Assembly (NCBI GenBank): GCA_946482635.1
Contig: CAMLSG010000269.1
Span: 1 to 6,188, forward strand
Direction: 5' to 3'
DNA: 6,188 nucleotides
Source of the DNA: an uncultured Duganella sp.
GTDB taxonomy: Bacteria > Pseudomonadota > Gammaproteobacteria > Burkholderiales > Burkholderiaceae
Shown here piece by piece: positions 4,685 through 6,188 of the stretch. The translations under genes were made by a program, and so were the position numbers. The notes under the pieces are model-generated. The model ran no database searches and was not told where the DNA came from. It worked only from the letters and a program-made list of their open reading frames with translations. Numbering within the stretch: position 1 is the first letter of the stretch; every line of letters starts with the position of its first letter.

Positions 4685-6188
4685 ATGTCTTTCTTGTCTG
4701 CTGCTACGCCAAAACTCGCGCCGTGGCGCATCCTGCTGGTCGATGATGAGCCCGATATCCACGACATCACCAAGCTCACGCTGAGCCGCTTCCGCCTGGA
4801 AGGCCGCGGCCTGGCCTTCCTCCACGCTTACAGCGGCGCCGAAGCCAAGGAAGTGCTGGCAAAAGAAAAGGACATCGCCCTGGTCTTCCTCGACGTGGTG
4901 ATGGAGCGCGAAGACTCAGGCCTGGAAGTGGCGCGCTGGATGCGCGAAGACCTGGACAACCAGTTCACCCGCATCGTGCTGCGCACCGGCCAGCCGGGCC
5001 AGGCGCCGGAAGAACGCGTGATCGTCAATTACGACATCAACGACTACAAGGAAAAGACCGAGCTCGATCGCACCAAGCTGTTCACCACCACCTTTGCCGC
5101 CCTGCGCGCCTACCGCGACATCATGAAGGTGGAGGAAGCGCGCCAGCAGCAGATGCATTACCGCGAAGGCCTGGAACGCGTGATTGCCGCCTCGGCCCAC
5201 ATCTTCCAGGCGCGCAACCTGAAAGACTTTGCCAACGGCCTGCTGCAACAGGTGGTGGCGCTGCTGCGCCTGGAGCAGAGCATGCTGGTACGCCTGCGCG
5301 GCGCCAGCGCCGTCAGCGGCGAAACCGATTACGAAGTGCTGGCCCAGATCGGCCAGGACGAAGACAGCCTGCTGACGCCGGAGTTGCTGGCCCAGCTCAA
5401 GGATGCCGAGCGCAACCGCATCTCGCGCATGACGGGCGACACCTTCGTCGGCTATTTCCCTAACAGCAGCGGCAAGGCTTCGCTGCTGGTGCTGAAAGGC
5501 GTGGAAGAAATTTCCGAGATCGACCAGAAGCTGCTGGAGATCTTCTGCAGCGGCGTGGCGATCGCCTTCGACAATATCCTGCTGACGCAGGAAATCACCG
5601 ACACGCAGGCGGAGCTGATCATGCGCCTGGGCGACGTGGTCGAATCGCGCTCCAACGAAGCGGGCAACCACGTGCGGCGCATGGCCGAATTCTGCCACCT
5701 GCTGGCCAGCGCGTCCGGCATGCCGGAAGATGAAACCGCCGTGCTGAAACACGCGGCGCCGATGCACGACATCGGCAAGATCGCCACGCCCGATTCGGTG
5801 CTGCTCAAACCCGGCAAGCTCGATGCGGCCGAATGGGAAATCATGAAGCAGCACCCGACGGTCGGCCTGTCGATCCTGGACGGCTCGCAGCGCCCGATCC
5901 TGAAGGCGGCTGCCGTGATCGCCCACCAGCACCACGAGAAGTTCGACGGCAGCGGCTACCCGCAGGGCCTGAAGGGCCACGATATCCACGAATACGCCCG
6001 CATCGTGGCGGTGGCCGACGTGTTCGACGCCCTGATGCACAAGCGCTGCTACAAGGATGCCTGGCCGGTCGAGCAGGTGGTGGCGCATATGCGCGAAGTG
6101 GCGGGCAAGCACCTCGACCCGAAATTCGTCGAACTGCTGATCGCCAATATGGACAAGGCGCTGGCGATCAACGAACGCTTCCCTGACT
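4685..6188 (+). CDS. Response regulator REC-DUF3369-HD-GYP, predicted c-di-GMP phosphodiesterase, 3' end missing
   Basis: The frame runs 501 codons from ATG 4685 to the right edge without a stop. Residues about 14-130 are a receiver domain: acidic pair Asp20/Asp21, phosphoacceptor Asp70 in VFLDVVME, Thr101 in LRTGQPG, and a lysine in DYKEKTEL. Residues about 150-310 are DUF3369, usually found between REC and HD-GYP. Residues about 315 onward are HD-GYP: HDIGK (His361/Asp362), His390, HHEKFDGSGYP (His416/His417/Glu418, GYP at 424-426), and ADVFDAL (Asp445) followed by R-x-Y. All visible metal-site residues are present, so it is probably an active cytoplasmic enzyme linearising cyclic-di-GMP, switched by a partner histidine kinase that is not in the window. 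Only a weak GGAA (4672-4675) serves as Shine-Dalgarno, 9 bases from the ATG. The receiver motif starts near residue 15, so this start fits. Only a short tail should be missing. Confidence 0.93.
   Translation, partial: MSFLSAATPKLAPWRILLVDDEPDIHDITKLTLSRFRLEGRGLAFLHAYSGAEAKEVLAKEKDIALVFLDVVMEREDSGLEVARWMREDLDNQFTRIVLRTGQPGQAPEERVIVNYDINDYKEKTELDRTKLFTTTFAALRAYRDIMKVEEARQQQMHYREGLERVIAASAHIFQARNLKDFANGLLQQVVALLRLEQSMLVRLRGASAVSGETDYEVLAQIGQDEDSLLTPELLAQLKDAERNRISRMTGDTFVGYFPNSSGKASLLVLKGVEEISEIDQKLLEIFCSGVAIAFDNILLTQEITDTQAELIMRLGDVVESRSNEAGNHVRRMAEFCHLLASASGMPEDETAVLKHAAPMHDIGKIATPDSVLLKPGKLDAAEWEIMKQHPTVGLSILDGSQRPILKAAAVIAHQHHEKFDGSGYPQGLKGHDIHEYARIVAVADVFDALMHKRCYKDAWPVEQVVAHMREVAGKHLDPKFVELLIANMDKALAINERFPD

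Noticed and set aside
4916..6112. A 398-codon open frame on the minus strand opposite the HD-GYP gene
   Set aside because: It is rich in His, Gln, Ala, Val and Leu, which mirrors GTG/CTG/GCC-type codons of the real gene. There are no recognisable domains, and the opposite strand carries REC, DUF3369 and HD-GYP motifs.
1..6188. A novel defence, mobile or biosynthetic system
   Set aside because: All six long genes fall into known families with ordinary orientations. There are no transposase, integrase, toxin-antitoxin, nuclease-helicase pairs, spaced repeats, tRNA genes or attachment-site duplications that I can see.

Overview
The window reads as ordinary chromosomal DNA of a GC-rich Gram-negative bacterium. 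The gene families, codon use and a Shine-Dalgarno matching the beta-proteobacterial 16S 3' end suggest a beta-proteobacterium, probably Oxalobacteraceae (Massilia/Janthinobacterium/Duganella-like). That placement is inference from recall, not from a search. I see no mobile element, CRISPR array, RNA gene or novel multi-gene system. The interest lies in regulatory sites and in one gene with an odd base composition.

Layout. At the left edge is the 3' part of a hotdog-fold acyl-CoA thioesterase gene (+, ending at 268). It converges, with 22 bases between stops, on a gene for a small secreted DUF3016 protein (-, 291-794). Upstream of that (795-944) is a short regulatory stretch with a strong intrinsic terminator and a second perfect hairpin. 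Both follow the large PhoX-family phosphatase gene (-, 945-3128). Upstream of phoX is a well-formed Pho box placed 10 bp before a -10 hexamer. Together with the terminator, this makes phoX look like a self-contained, phosphate-starvation-controlled unit.

A GNAT acetyltransferase gene (-, 3237-3725) is divergent from an Fpg/Nei-type DNA glycosylase gene (+, 3807-4571). The 81-bp gap holds an extended -10 promoter that would give a nearly leaderless GNAT mRNA, a 12-bp palindrome at the matching -35 position, and an unusually long Shine-Dalgarno for the glycosylase. The glycosylase gene contains an AT-rich patch over its helix-two-turns-helix (H2TH) region.

After a 113-bp gap with a clear sigma-70-like promoter and two inverted repeats comes a response regulator with REC, DUF3369 and HD-GYP domains (+, 4685 to the right edge). 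It is a predicted cyclic-di-GMP phosphodiesterase, and its reading frame is still open at base 6188.

The genes do not form one pathway. They are separate housekeeping or stress units: phosphate scavenging, base-excision repair, acetyl transfer and c-di-GMP signalling. The reported novelties are regulatory or compositional, and each is offered as a testable prediction.
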